Source: Marinifilaceae bacterium (GTDB taxonomy: Bacteria > Bacteroidota > Bacteroidia > Bacteroidales > Marinifilaceae). From it: 64,000 nucleotides of DNA. Each line of letters opens with the position of its first letter. Positions within the stretch are counted from its first letter, which is position 1. Location of the stretch: contig JAOARN010000044.1 of assembly GCA_025210485.1 (NCBI GenBank), positions 1 through 64,000 of the forward strand, read 5' to 3'. The position numbers and the translations under genes are program-made. The notes beneath the pieces are model-generated. The model was given only the letters and a program-made list of their open reading frames with translations, did no database searches and had not been told where the DNA came from. Below are positions 36,210 through 46,299 of the stretch, piece by piece.

Positions 36210-36719
36210 AAGATTATATAGTTTCCTATTTATCAGAAAAATTTAAATCTCTTATTTTCAAAAACTAAGAATATATACCAATACCATTCATTAACAAAAC
36301 CTCTCTATTTTAGGATTTCCACATCTTTATTTCTTTTATTTTCAGACGGTTAGATTAAGTATGTTTAACAGTTAATTAAATGGTTCTTTCTTGAAATTAG
36401 AAAATATTATAATACTTTTGCTACTCATGTTATCCGACTGAATATTTCAGAAGATAATATGGATTTAGTTGTAAGTATTTAGGGGAATGTTAATCATTCC
36501 CCTCCCTTACACTTTTCTCTTCCTTTAATAAGTTCTAAAACGACTCAAAAAAATTAAATTAAATTTCCTGTATTTTATATCTTAAATAAATAGAGTAAAT
36601 CATTAAATTCTAAATAAGCAAAATTATCGGTTGGCATTATTAATAACATAGTTTGAATAGAAAATTTCTCTTTCAGCCTATATATTCGAATCAGTATAAC
36701 TAAACGATAGATTAAAATA
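36210..36719. other. Spacer after yigZ, one hairpin
   Basis: Non-coding AT-rich DNA. The only clear structure is the hairpin GGGGAATG (36482-36489) with CATTCCCC (36495-36502) around a five-base loop. No gene seen. Confidence 0.6.
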
Positions 36720-36922
36720 AAAAATTATTTATTAATGCTTATTTCAGGCTTACAGCTAGCCTATGCAAAACTTATAAAGAAATTACCCTGTACTTTTGAA
36801 TACTCCTCTTTCCTTATATAATTGATTTTAGATGTGTTATTGTCTTTTCAAGTGATTAAATTTGCATGAAAAATATTTTTCATGCTTTTTCTTGAAGTTG
36901 ACATCAAATTTTTGAGCACTCC

Positions 36923-37018
36923 AATAATATAGAAGAAGCAATTACCAAAGAAAAACAATTAAAAGGATTAAAAATAGAAAAGAAAGAAGCTTTGATAAAT
37001 TCTATGAATCCTAACTGA
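36923..37018 (+). pseudogene. Relic of a GIY-YIG nuclease gene (C-terminal end)
   Basis: The frame starting at 36923 reads EEAITKEKQLKGLKIEKKEA and then LINSMNP and Asn, with a stop (TGA at 37016) where the family has Trp in NPEWxDLY. This is the conserved C-terminus of small GIY-YIG nucleases common in Bacteroidota. The rest of the gene is missing. The following bases (about 37050-37130) resemble the usual downstream tail of such genes. So this is a degraded copy, not a working gene. Confidence 0.75.
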
Positions 37019-37265
37019 AATTTATATAGACTTAATTATTTGTAATGTATAAGATCTTTCGCTCGTGCCTCGCTTCAAGATGACGGATAGTAGGAAGAGG
37101 GAACGTCTTGTTGAGCTTGCGAAACATCTACTATAATTCAATGAGTAGTGCTTTAGAAATTATGAGATTCTTCATACTCGTATATTTTCCAAATATAGAA
37201 ATGATTTAAAAGAAAAAACAAGCTATCTTTTGCATAGGCTAGCTTACAGCCTTTTATTTTTTGCA

Positions 37266-37300
37266 TAACAAAGCCCAATGCGATACATTGGGCTTTGTTA
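37266..37300. repeat. Perfect 15-bp inverted repeat, REP-like
   Basis: TAACAAAGCCCAATG, a five-base loop, then its exact reverse complement. The core AAGCCCAATG and CATTGGGCTT recurs in the palindrome at 61972, with different but still paired outer bases. Confidence 0.85.
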
Positions 37301-37513
37301 TATATGCCTTTCAGGAAATATTTTATATTTATAATATTGGAATTTCCTAAGAATAATATATTTACCCATTTTTACTTTGCTCATAAATATTCCTTTCGTC
37401 ATATGACTTACATCTTTTCTTATACAGTTTATATGCTATAAACATAATTTTATTTAGTCCACATATTATTTGAAACTGCCCCTTATATCACCTATTGGTT
37501 TATAATTCAGAGC

Positions 37514-37547
37514 AAAAAAAAGCCACTCACGAATGAGCGGCTTTTAA
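37514..37547 (-). terminator. Intrinsic terminator of nifJ
   Basis: AAAAGCC and GGCTTTT (with CTC/GAG inside) form a hairpin; minus-strand sequence ends in T. It begins about 20 bases past the nifJ stop. Confidence 0.85.
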
Positions 37548-37566
37548 AACGAAATATAATTAAAAT

Positions 37567-40500
37567 TTATTCTTCAGAATAATCTAAAGCAGCTTGACGT
37601 TTATATGATTTATATCTCCATTTTGCATTATCCTCAGCAGCAGCAAATAATTCTTTTGCTTCTTCAGGGAATGCTTTTTCTAATGAAGTATAACGTACCT
37701 CTCCACGCAAGAAATCTTGGAAATTCTCCCATTTTGGTTCTTTCGAATCAAGTGTAAATGGATTTTTACCTTCCTCTTCTAACATTGGATTGTAGCGATA
37801 CATCTGCCAATATCCAGACTCAACAGCTTTTTTCTCTTCTGCTTGAGATTTACCCATTGATGATTTCAATCCGTGAGAAATACATGGTGAGTATGCGATA
37901 ATTAAAGAAGGACCAGGGTATGCTTCAGCCTCTTTCAATGCTTTGAAATATTGAGCCTGATTTGCACCCATTGCAACCTGAGCAACGTATACATAACCAT
38001 AAGACATAGCCATCATACCTAAATCTTTTTTACGGATTTTTTTACCAGAAGCAGCAAATTTAGCTACAGCACCTACAGGAGTAGATTTTGAAGCCTGACC
38101 TCCAGTATTAGAATATATCTCAGTATCCATAACAAGAAGATTTACATCCTCACCTGATGCTAAAACATGATCAACACCACCATAACCGATGTCGTAAGCC
38201 CATCCGTCACCACCGAAAATCCATACAGATTTTTTGATTAGATATTGCTTAAGATCTTTGATTTGCTTAGCTACTTCATGATTTTCGTTCTCAATAGCAG
38301 CTAATACTTTTTCTGTTGCAGCTTCCGAAGCCTCGGCATTATTTTTACCTTCAAGCCATTCTTCAAATGCAGCTTTTGTTTCAGCATTTACAGCATCAAT
38401 ATTCTCAGACATAAGAATTTCGATACGATCGCGCATTTTCTTAACAGCTTCTGCCATACCGTAACCATACTCAGCATTATCTTCAAATAATGAATTAGCC
38501 CAAGCTGGACCTTTACCCGATTCATTATTTTTGCAATAAGGAGTAGATGGAGCTGAACCTCCGTAAATTGAAGAACATCCTGTTGCATTTGCAACCATCA
38601 TTCTTTCTCCAAATAATTGAGTGATAAGTTTGATATATGGTGTTTCTCCACATCCTGCACAAGCTCCTGAGAATTCGAATAATGGTTGTGCGAATTGTGA
38701 ATTCTTAACATTATTTTTTGGAAGTAAGTTTTTATATCCTACTTTTTCATCCATATAATGCCATCTTTCTTTTTCAGCAGTCTGAGTTTCAAGATGCTCC
38801 ATTACTAATGCTTTAGCCTTAGGCGCAGGACAAATATCAGCACAGTTTCCACAGCCAGTACAATCCTCTGGAGCAACCTGCATTCTGAAATGCAGACCAG
38901 ATAATTCTTTTCCTTTTGCTGGAATTGTTTTTGTTCCCTCTGGTGCATTAGCTAATTCTTGGTCATCTAAAACAAATGGACGAATTGCAGCATGAGGACA
39001 AACATAAGCACATTGATTACATTGGATACATGTTTCTTCATTCCATTCAGGAACACTAACTGCGATACCACGTTTCTCGAATTTAGTAGTTCCAGCTGGG
39101 AATGTTCCATCCTCGCGACCTTGGAATACAGAAATAGGTAAATCATCACCTTTTTGAGCATTCATTGGGTCGCATACTTTTGCAACAAAATCTGGTCTAT
39201 TTTCAACTTGTGCTGCTGCCTCAACTTCAAGGTCTTTCCATTCAGGTGAAACTTCAACTTTAACAACATTATTACCACCTGCATCTACAGCTGCATAATT
39301 CATGTTTACAACTTTCTCTCCTTTTCTACCGTATGATTTTACGATAGCTTTCTTCATTTCTTCTACAGCTTTTTCGTAAGGAATTACTTCTGTAATTTTG
39401 AAGAATGCAGATTGCATTATAGTATTTGTTCTAGTTCCTAAACCAAGTTCTTCACCTAATTTTGTACCATTGATGATGTAGAAATTGATTTCATTTTCAG
39501 CCAAATACTTTTTCATTGAATTTGGAAGTTGTTTCTTAGTTTCCTCAGCATCGTAAATAGAGTTCAACAAGAAAGAACCACCTTTTTTCAAACCTTTCAA
39601 TACATCATAAAGATATATATAAGCAGGAACGTGACATGCTACAAAGTCAGGAGTTGTTACAAGATATGTAGAGCGAATCGGATCATCACCAAAGCGTAAG
39701 TGAGAAGCGGTAAAGCCACCTGATTTTTTTGAATCATATGCAAAATATGCTTGACAATATTTATCAGTTGTTCCACCAATAATTTTGATTGAGTTTTTGT
39801 TTGCACCAACAGTACCGTCTGATCCTAAACCATAAAATTTAGCTTCGTAAAGTTTCTCCGAGTTAACTTTTATCTCTTGTTCCAAAGGTAGAGATTTGAA
39901 TGTAACATCATCAATAATACCTAAAGTAAACTGATTTTTTACTTCATTTTGTGCTAAATTTCTGTAAACAGCAATTATTTGAGATGGTGTAACATCTTTA
40001 GATCCTAGTCCATAACGACCACCAACAATCATAGGTGCATTTTCATTACCATAGAATACATCTCTTACATCAAGATACATTGGGTCGCCGTTTGCTCCTG
40101 GCTCTTTGGTACGGTCAAGCACACATATTCTCTTAACTGTTTTTGGAACAACGCTTAGGAAATGTTTTGCAGAAAAAGGTCGATACAGGTGAACTCCAAC
40201 CATACCTACTTTTTCTCCGTTTTTCATTTTATAATCAATAACCTCTTTTATTGTTTCGGTTACTGAACCCATTGCTATAATGATATTTTCAGCATCTTCA
40301 GCTCCATAATATACGAATGGTTTGTACTCACGACCAGTGATTTTATTAATTTCATTCATATATCCTTCTACAATTTCAGGAACTTTATCGTAGAATGGAT
40401 TTGCAGCCTCGCGAGCTTGAAAATAAACATCAGGGTTTTGAGCTGTACCACGAGTTACCGGATTTTCAGGATTTAAAGCTCTGTTACGGAACTCTTGAAG

Positions 40501-41103
40501 AGCTTCATGATCAACAAGACCTTTAACATCTTCCATATCTAATGCTTCTATCTTCTGTATTTCGTGTGAAGTACGGAATCCATCAAAGAAATTAACAAAA
40601 GGAACTCTTGACTTGATTGATGCAAGATGCGATACAGCTGAAAGATCCATTGTTTCTTGAACCGATCCAGAAGCCAACATTGCAAAACCAGTCATACGCG
40701 TAGAATAAACGTCTGAATGATCTCCAAATATAGAAAGAGCTTGAGCTGCTAAAGCACGAGCACTAACGTGAAACACGCATGGCAATAATTCGCCAGCAAT
40801 TTTGTACATATTAGGAATCATTAATAATAATCCCTGAGATGCAGTGTAAGTTGTAGTTAACGCACCAGCTTGAAGCGAACCATGAACAGCACCTGCCGCT
40901 CCAGCTTCCGACTGCATTTCGACAAGACGTACAGTTTCTCCGAAGATATTTTTACGTCCGTTTGCCGCCCATTCATCCACATTTTCAGCCATTGGCGACG
41001 ATGGGGTGATTGGGTAAATACATGATACCTCACTAAACATGTATGCTACATGAGCGGCAGCTGCATTACCATCACAGGTAATAAATTTCTTTTCTTTTGC
41101 CAT
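37567..41103 (-). CDS. nifJ: Pyruvate:ferredoxin (flavodoxin) oxidoreductase
   Basis: A 1178-residue single-chain PFOR, of usual length for the homodimeric type. It begins FITCDGNAAAAHVAYMFSEV with the pyruvate-binding YPITPSSPMAE near residues 35-45. The two-cluster ferredoxin domain has CIQCNQCAYVCPHAAIRP near 688-705 and CTGCGNCADICPAP near 750-763. The TPP domain at the C-terminus has SGACAGCGETPYIKL and the GDGWAYDIGYGG motif, plus TEIYSNTGGQ. It oxidises pyruvate to acetyl-CoA and CO2 and reduces ferredoxin, a hallmark of anaerobic metabolism. It is a single gene with its own terminator. Confidence 0.97.
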   Translation of the reverse strand: MAKEKKFITCDGNAAAAHVAYMFSEVSCIYPITPSSPMAENVDEWAANGRKNIFGETVRLVEMQSEAGAAGAVHGSLQAGALTTTYTASQGLLLMIPNMYKIAGELLPCVFHVSARALAAQALSIFGDHSDVYSTRMTGFAMLASGSVQETMDLSAVSHLASIKSRVPFVNFFDGFRTSHEIQKIEALDMEDVKGLVDHEALQEFRNRALNPENPVTRGTAQNPDVYFQAREAANPFYDKVPEIVEGYMNEINKITGREYKPFVYYGAEDAENIIIAMGSVTETIKEVIDYKMKNGEKVGMVGVHLYRPFSAKHFLSVVPKTVKRICVLDRTKEPGANGDPMYLDVRDVFYGNENAPMIVGGRYGLGSKDVTPSQIIAVYRNLAQNEVKNQFTLGIIDDVTFKSLPLEQEIKVNSEKLYEAKFYGLGSDGTVGANKNSIKIIGGTTDKYCQAYFAYDSKKSGGFTASHLRFGDDPIRSTYLVTTPDFVACHVPAYIYLYDVLKGLKKGGSFLLNSIYDAEETKKQLPNSMKKYLAENEINFYIINGTKLGEELGLGTRTNTIMQSAFFKITEVIPYEKAVEEMKKAIVKSYGRKGEKVVNMNYAAVDAGGNNVVKVEVSPEWKDLEVEAAAQVENRPDFVAKVCDPMNAQKGDDLPISVFQGREDGTFPAGTTKFEKRGIAVSVPEWNEETCIQCNQCAYVCPHAAIRPFVLDDQELANAPEGTKTIPAKGKELSGLHFRMQVAPEDCTGCGNCADICPAPKAKALVMEHLETQTAEKERWHYMDEKVGYKNLLPKNNVKNSQFAQPLFEFSGACAGCGETPYIKLITQLFGERMMVANATGCSSIYGGSAPSTPYCKNNESGKGPAWANSLFEDNAEYGYGMAEAVKKMRDRIEILMSENIDAVNAETKAAFEEWLEGKNNAEASEAATEKVLAAIENENHEVAKQIKDLKQYLIKKSVWIFGGDGWAYDIGYGGVDHVLASGEDVNLLVMDTEIYSNTGGQASKSTPVGAVAKFAASGKKIRKKDLGMMAMSYGYVYVAQVAMGANQAQYFKALKEAEAYPGPSLIIAYSPCISHGLKSSMGKSQAEEKKAVESGYWQMYRYNPMLEEEGKNPFTLDSKEPKWENFQDFLRGEVRYTSLEKAFPEEAKELFAAAEDNAKWRYKSYKRQAALDYSEE

Positions 41104-41229
41104 TTTTACTCCTCTAATTTATTAAATTATAAACGCTTAATATCCTCCTAAAAATATTAAGCTATAAATTTGTGTTTGCCTTAAAGCAGTGAATTTTAGT
41201 ACAGTAATTCATTACTTTTTGGCATTCTC

Positions 41230-42414
41230 CTAATACATAAATCCAAATAGCCAAAGGGGAATTTGATTTCCTTTTCCTTTTTCTATCATATCGGAAGCAA
41301 TGAATTGATTATTTGATTTTCTAAAATCGTCATCGATTTCTTGTTCCGATATTTTAAATATATACTCCTTGTCTACAGTAAATTCACCATTCTGAGCGTC
41401 TGTAACTATTCTTCCTCCATGAATTTGATTGTAAAAAAACGTTTCACATAAATGCTGTTTATTTACATTATCGGGCGAAATAGCATATAGTAAGTTTGTA
41501 TTATTTAAATAAAGTTTACTTGGCTTCTTGCTGCTGTCTTTTTCCTCATTCCTGCTAGCAAGTAAATGAATTAATCTAGCATTTTGTAAATATCTAAGAT
41601 AATTCATTATGGTAGCACGGGAGGTTTCAACCGAATTTGCTAATTTGCTTACATTTGGCTGAAGAGGAGCATTCGAAGCTATTAAGTATAATAATCTCTT
41701 TAACTTAGGAAGATATTTTAACTCTATTTGATTTAAATAGGTGATATCAAACTCAAGCATAAGATTTATAATCTTTAGTATCGTATCATTATATGTTTTA
41801 TTCTCAAGATAGGAAGGATAATATCCATATTGCAAGTAATCTTGAAAATAAGCTAATGGTCTAATTTTATCTAATATATCATCAACAATTTGTTCATGAT
41901 TTTGCATAATTTCACTTAAACTATAAGCTCGAAATTTATTTTGGGTTTGTTGGTTTATAAATTCTCGAAATGACAAACCATTTAAATAATATACTTTTAC
42001 CAAATCAGCAAGCTCAGCATTGCCTTTAATTCTAAGTATAGATGATGCCGTAAATATGATTTGTAAATCTTCATATTTCTCATAGCAGGTTTTTAGGTCA
42101 ATATCCCAATCAGGATATTTATGAATTTGATCAAGAAGAAGAACCTTCCCTCCTTTTTTATAAAATTCATCAACAAAAGACACTAATCCCCTCTCAGTAA
42201 AGAATAGATTATTTAGATTAATAAACAAACATGTTTTATCATCGTGATGTTTCTCTCTTATATAATCAAGCAAGAAGGTTGTTTTACCCACCCCTCTTGA
42301 TCCCTTAATGGCAATCAGACGATGATTCCAATCAATAATATCGATCAGTTCTCTCCGTATTGTACCCTTGTTGGTATTAAGTAAGCTTATATGTGTTTTA
42401 TATAAATTATGCAT
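41230..42414 (-). CDS. AAA_14/DUF4143-type ATPase with Walker B Gln
   Basis: A 394-residue P-loop protein of the AAA_14 plus DUF4143 type. Walker A is GSRGVGKT at residues 38-45. Walker B reads VLLLDQIHKYPDW (about 91-103), where the family has DE: the catalytic Glu is replaced by Gln (CAA codon), a change that usually blocks ATP hydrolysis. A helix-turn-helix-like stretch lies near residues 255-290 (SVETSRATIMNYLRYLQNARLIH) and a C-terminal nuclease-like part follows, ending at about 394. The family is abundant in Bacteroidota and its function is largely unknown. It is a single gene 126 bases upstream of nifJ, same strand. ATP binding without turnover is my inference. Confidence 0.85.
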   Translation of the reverse strand: MHNLYKTHISLLNTNKGTIRRELIDIIDWNHRLIAIKGSRGVGKTTFLLDYIREKHHDDKTCLFINLNNLFFTERGLVSFVDEFYKKGGKVLLLDQIHKYPDWDIDLKTCYEKYEDLQIIFTASSILRIKGNAELADLVKVYYLNGLSFREFINQQTQNKFRAYSLSEIMQNHEQIVDDILDKIRPLAYFQDYLQYGYYPSYLENKTYNDTILKIINLMLEFDITYLNQIELKYLPKLKRLLYLIASNAPLQPNVSKLANSVETSRATIMNYLRYLQNARLIHLLASRNEEKDSSKKPSKLYLNNTNLLYAISPDNVNKQHLCETFFYNQIHGGRIVTDAQNGEFTVDKEYIFKISEQEIDDDFRKSNNQFIASDMIEKGKGNQIPLWLFGFMY

Positions 42415-43019
42415 TGGATTTTAAAAGTTATAGAACAAATGTATACAATAAAACTAAATTTTGCTATCTCTAGATTACAAAATTTATTGTTTTTTGCTAT
42501 TTATACTTGATTAAAATAAAAAATCACATTCAGCTTAGTTAAAATATCTTGAAAAACCACCCTTCTTACATGTCTAATAATCAGTTGTTTTTCATTTAAA
42601 AAAAGAATAGCGGTAGATTTTAAAGACATATTATAAAATGATATATATTTAGATTATAGATTTATAAATAAACTTAGCATACAGACTTAAAATCTGACCA
42701 TATTGAAACATATGATTCCAGGTTATACTTGATTCTACATTCTAAATTTGTATAATTTTAAAAAACGAAAAAAACTTCAATGCATATACAAATTGAATTA
42801 CAAGGCTTTTGAATCACAAGAATATGATTACTTAAAAATTAATTTACAGATTATAGTGAATTTTAACCATTTAAGATTAATTTTGTGGGCTTAATTTTTA
42901 CAATAAGCGTTTTTGTTTGAATAAGGCTTGTTTAATATGCCTTCACAGAAAAAGATTTAAGCTTTCAAAAGCTTGGTGAATTTTTATTTTGAATTAAAGA
43001 ATAATAAATATAATAAGAA
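42415..43019. other. Divergent spacer upstream of ychF
   Basis: A gap of 605 AT-rich bases. It includes a TAATTTTG -7 element at 42878-42885, which may serve ychF at a distance of about 135 bases. No ORF or riboswitch recognised. Confidence 0.5.
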
Positions 43020-44120
43020 ATGGCTTTACAGTGCGGAATTGTTGGTTTACCAAATGTTGGGAAATCTACCTTATTTAATTGTCTTTCAAATGCAAAGGCT
43101 CAATCTGCGAACTTCCCTTTTTGTACAATAGAACCTAATGTAGGTGTAATAACTGTTCCAGACGAGAGATTGATTCAGTTGTCTGATCTTGTTAATCCAG
43201 AGAGAGTTCAACCTGCTACAGTTGAAATAGTTGATATCGCTGGTCTTGTAAAAGGAGCCAGTAAAGGTGAAGGACTAGGAAATAAATTCTTATCAAATAT
43301 TAGAGAAACTGATGCTATTATTCACGTATTAAGATGCTTTGAGGACGATAATATCACCCACGTAGATGGTAATGTTGATCCTATTAGAGACAAGGAAACT
43401 ATTGATACTGAATTACAACTTAAAGATTTAGAAACAGTAGAATCTAGACTTCAAAAAACAGAAAAAATGGCCAAAGCAGGTAATAATCCTGAAGCTAAGA
43501 AGTTGGTTGTAATTCTAAACAAATACAGAGAGGCATTAGAAAAAGGAGAATCTGCTAGAACTGTTGAGCTAACAGAATCAGAAGAAGAATTAAGTAAAGA
43601 CTTATTCCTATTAACAAACAAACCAATTCTATATGTTTGTAATGTTGATGAAGCTTCAGTTAAAGATGGCAACAAACATGTGGATGCAGTAAGAGAAGCT
43701 GTTGCTAAAGAAAATGCAGAATTATTAATTATTGGAGCTGCTATAGAAGCTGATATTTCAGAATTGGAAACATACGAAGAAAAGCAAATGTTCTTGGATG
43801 ATTTAGGTCTTACAGAGCCTGGTGTAAGCAAATTGATTAAAAAAGCTTATGCTCTATTGGATCTAGAAACATATTTCACTGCTGGCGTTAAAGAAGTAAG
43901 AGCCTGGACATATCCAAAAGGATCGAAAGCTCCACAAGCAGCAGGTGTTATCCACTCTGACTTTGAAAAAGGGTTTATCCGAGCAGAGGTTATTAAATTT
44001 ACTGATTACGTTTCATTAAAATCAGAACAAGCTTGTAAAGAAGCTGGTAAGATGAACGTTGAAGGTAAAGAATATGTAGTTCAAGATGGTGACATTATGC
44101 ACTTTAGATTTAATGTGTAA
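43020..44120 (+). CDS. ychF: Ribosome-associated ATPase YchF
   Basis: A 366-residue OBG-family ATPase. G1 is GLPNVGKST at residues 8-16, G3 is DIAGLVKGAS near 72-81, and the TGS domain occupies the C-terminus (about 280-366), with PQAAGVIHSDFEKGFIRAEV. YchF hydrolyses ATP rather than GTP, binds ribosomes and affects the oxidative-stress response. Length and all blocks are normal. A long leader precedes it. Confidence 0.97.
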   Translation: MALQCGIVGLPNVGKSTLFNCLSNAKAQSANFPFCTIEPNVGVITVPDERLIQLSDLVNPERVQPATVEIVDIAGLVKGASKGEGLGNKFLSNIRETDAIIHVLRCFEDDNITHVDGNVDPIRDKETIDTELQLKDLETVESRLQKTEKMAKAGNNPEAKKLVVILNKYREALEKGESARTVELTESEEELSKDLFLLTNKPILYVCNVDEASVKDGNKHVDAVREAVAKENAELLIIGAAIEADISELETYEEKQMFLDDLGLTEPGVSKLIKKAYALLDLETYFTAGVKEVRAWTYPKGSKAPQAAGVIHSDFEKGFIRAEVIKFTDYVSLKSEQACKEAGKMNVEGKEYVVQDGDIMHFRFNV

Positions 44121-44142
44121 TGTAATATAAACACAAAATAAA

Positions 44143-44171
44143 GCAGTCTGATTATCTAGCAATCAGACTGC
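44143..44171. terminator. Hairpin after ychF
   Basis: Perfect 11-bp arms GCAGTCTGATT and AATCAGACTGC lie between the stops of ychF (plus) and the lipoprotein at 44268 (minus). No T run follows, so it may be a weak or bidirectional terminator. Confidence 0.6.
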
Positions 44172-44267
44172 CAATTCAACCTCTAACTAATATTTAAATA
44201 ATACTCAATCAAAACTGAGTTTTATTTTAATACAGAATATATCCGACAACTACCTTTTTAGCCATTA

Positions 44268-45722
44268 TTATTTTTCTAATACACTCAAATTAGGAACACC
44301 AACTGCACCTGTATTAAAATTGACAGATATAATGTTATCTTTTAAATCCCAGATATCTTGTTTACCTGACATAAGACCATTTAGTTTACAATTCTGAAAC
44401 ATTCCTTGCATAGTATTAACATCTAAAACATCCCATCCTGATATATTAAGCCCTAAACCTGAATGCTCCGTAATATCAATTCCCTCAAACAGATATGACA
44501 TATCTGTAATTCCTGTTGTAACATATTTAGATAAATCATCACCAGGAAGTTTACCTTCTCCCCATTTTTTAACAATTTTTCGTAATGATTCTTCATTCAC
44601 ATATTCGTATTTAACATTCCCATCATCAGTTTCTAACAAATATTCTTTTCCTATTACTGCATAAGGGGTTGCAATAATCGCGCCTTCTTCTTCTATAAAA
44701 TATACTTTTTGAAAAACAGCAGTATAAATATTATCTTTACTAGCTTCTATCTCTAATGGATTACTGTCTATAGTTTGACCCGAATTGGTTGTCCAATGTG
44801 AAAACTTATTGTAATCATCAGGAAATGCTGTCAATTTTACTTTGTCATTTTCTTTAATTATTCCTTCCATTCCTTTTACGACTCCGTTTCCTATAACATC
44901 AATATTAAGCTTTATTGCTTCATTATGAAATCCATTATCATCAACCTTGAATTTCAATATATATTCTAGTTTTTCATCAATTTCATCAAATTTAAGGCTA
45001 ATTTTGGAAGAATCTTTGGCTGTATTAACTTTTGGTTCAATTAAAACATTCAATTTAAGCAATTCACCACTACCTATTGTACACTTAACATCCTTATCGA
45101 AACTTCCAGCTTTAACCTCATTCTCATTGTACAAACTAAGTTCTACTTTATCTCCTTCAAATTCCACAGAACTTTTTTCCAAGTTTAGTGGGAATTTAAA
45201 GTTATTTCTAAAATTAAAAGTCTTCTTTATTTTTGCACCCTTTGCATAATGATAAATCTTAACTTTTTCACGGTCAAGATTCATCTTGTTATCTTTAGAA
45301 TCAAATGTAGTTGTAGCTTTTGCAAAAACATTGACATCAATACCAAAACTATTTGTAAGTTGAAATTTAAAAGTCTTTACTTTATCTATCTTTTCTTCCG
45401 TTTGAAACTCAAGCTTTAACTTATACTTATTCAAAGGACTAATCTTTATTTTAGACAGATTAGATACAGGATAAAAACTCGATTCTCCTCCTTGTTTTTT
45501 AAAATCAGTCACTGGGAAATCAGTAGCATTATATATCTGAGCTATATTGTTTACTTTTACTCCTATTGGTACATATCCAAAATCGACAGTATCAATACAG
45601 TATAATCTATTTTCAATATTTATAGGTTGATTTGTTTCAAAATCTGTATCTTCCGTACATGAGCACACAAAACATGTTATAAATATCAGTAATGCTATTA
45701 ATGGGTTTATATTCTTTTTCAT
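44268..45722 (-). CDS. BspA-type (DUF285) surface lipoprotein, module copy 2
   Basis: A 484-residue predicted lipoprotein starting at the ATG 45722 (MKKNINPL); an in-frame ATG at 45767 lies inside the upstream gene. The lipobox is CVCSC and the mature protein starts CTEDTDFE, an acidic start that fits the surface export signal. Residues about 30-300 form beta-sandwich repeats (FGYVPIGVKVNN is reminiscent of DUF1573/ASH domains). An InlB B-repeat-like unit is near 300-350 (FSHWTTNSGQT, YTAVF). The last 100 residues contain a DUF285/BspA unit (YVTTGITDMSYLF and SGWDVLDVNTMQGMF). Its gene starts 10 bases after the beta-barrel gene at 45733. Surface binding is likely; the ligand is unknown. Confidence 0.75.
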   Translation of the reverse strand: MKKNINPLIALLIFITCFVCSCTEDTDFETNQPINIENRLYCIDTVDFGYVPIGVKVNNIAQIYNATDFPVTDFKKQGGESSFYPVSNLSKIKISPLNKYKLKLEFQTEEKIDKVKTFKFQLTNSFGIDVNVFAKATTTFDSKDNKMNLDREKVKIYHYAKGAKIKKTFNFRNNFKFPLNLEKSSVEFEGDKVELSLYNENEVKAGSFDKDVKCTIGSGELLKLNVLIEPKVNTAKDSSKISLKFDEIDEKLEYILKFKVDDNGFHNEAIKLNIDVIGNGVVKGMEGIIKENDKVKLTAFPDDYNKFSHWTTNSGQTIDSNPLEIEASKDNIYTAVFQKVYFIEEEGAIIATPYAVIGKEYLLETDDGNVKYEYVNEESLRKIVKKWGEGKLPGDDLSKYVTTGITDMSYLFEGIDITEHSGLGLNISGWDVLDVNTMQGMFQNCKLNGLMSGKQDIWDLKDNIISVNFNTGAVGVPNLSVLEK

Positions 45723-45732
45723 AAGTTTAAAT

Positions 45733-46299
45733 TTAAAATAAGTAAGCAATAGAAAATTGTAAGTCATATCTGTCTAATTTGATATTAGACACTCCTGTTG
45801 ATAAGAGAATATTTTTACATTGTAGTAATAATCCAAATTCGGAAGATAAACCAGAGCAACTATCCTTATCTTTACACCAAAGTGTTTCTAAATATTGATT
45901 ATTCATCTTGTAATAATCCACTTTAACTGTTTTTAAATATTTTCCATATCCAACACCTGCATAAAATCCAAAATTATTGGTAATCTTGTAGGTGGCACCA
46001 ATATTCATCATATAGGATTCAATTTTATCCTTACCTGTTTGTTCGAAGTATTTGTCTAATCCCAATGCAAAATCTCTATTATCTGATCTAATAGTATAAT
46101 CTAAATCAAAATCAGTAGATCCTGCTTGAAGGTTTATATACAGCCCTCCATTTTTAAATAATTCTGAAACTCCAAATTTCAAACCTATTGGATTGTGAAG
46201 TCCAGAACTTAAGCCTAGATAAATCTGTTTGCTAGTTTCCTGTGTACTTGCTGTTAAAGAATATAACAGAATACAAGTAATAATAAAGAATTTTCTCAT
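45733..46299 (-). CDS. Small outer-membrane beta-barrel protein, module copy 2
   Basis: A 188-residue protein with a signal peptide (about residues 1-19, SLTAS then TQ) and alternating hydrophobic strands that end IAYLF, the terminal Phe expected for BAM-inserted barrels. Size suggests eight strands. Landmarks: SSGLHNPIGLKFGVSE, FYAGVGYGKYLK, LDRYDLQFSIAYLF. It is a paralog of the gene at 47945 and forms a two-gene unit with the lipoprotein gene 10 bases downstream. Function unknown. Confidence 0.72.
   Translation of the reverse strand: MRKFFIITCILLYSLTASTQETSKQIYLGLSSGLHNPIGLKFGVSELFKNGGLYINLQAGSTDFDLDYTIRSDNRDFALGLDKYFEQTGKDKIESYMMNIGATYKITNNFGFYAGVGYGKYLKTVKVDYYKMNNQYLETLWCKDKDSCSGLSSEFGLLLQCKNILLSTGVSNIKLDRYDLQFSIAYLF

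Larger units (their letters stand above)
36722..37475. repeat. Island of dispersed repeats downstream of yigZ
   Basis: It holds a block TTATTTCAGGCTTACAGC near 36739-36756, which recurs at 61945; an inverted pair AGCTAGCCTATGCAAAA (about 36754) and TTTTGCATAGGCTAGCT (about 37225); a perfect palindrome at 37266-37300; and a 150-bp AT-rich tail (about 37320-37475) that is similar to 62296-62462. These parts recur near 61930-62465, so the same element is present at two places in this window. The GIY-YIG relic at 36923 lies inside it. Confidence 0.75.

Noticed and set aside
36923-37018. Working small gene for the GIY-YIG remnant
   Set aside because: No N-terminal catalytic GIY-YIG motif and a stop codon at a conserved Trp position.
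37266-37300. CRISPR-like repeat
   Set aside because: Single palindromes without regular spacing or spacers, and no cas genes in the window.
45723-45767. Longer start for the lipoprotein at 44268
   Set aside because: It would run into the upstream barrel gene and precede a normal lipoprotein signal; the same holds for 47935-48027.
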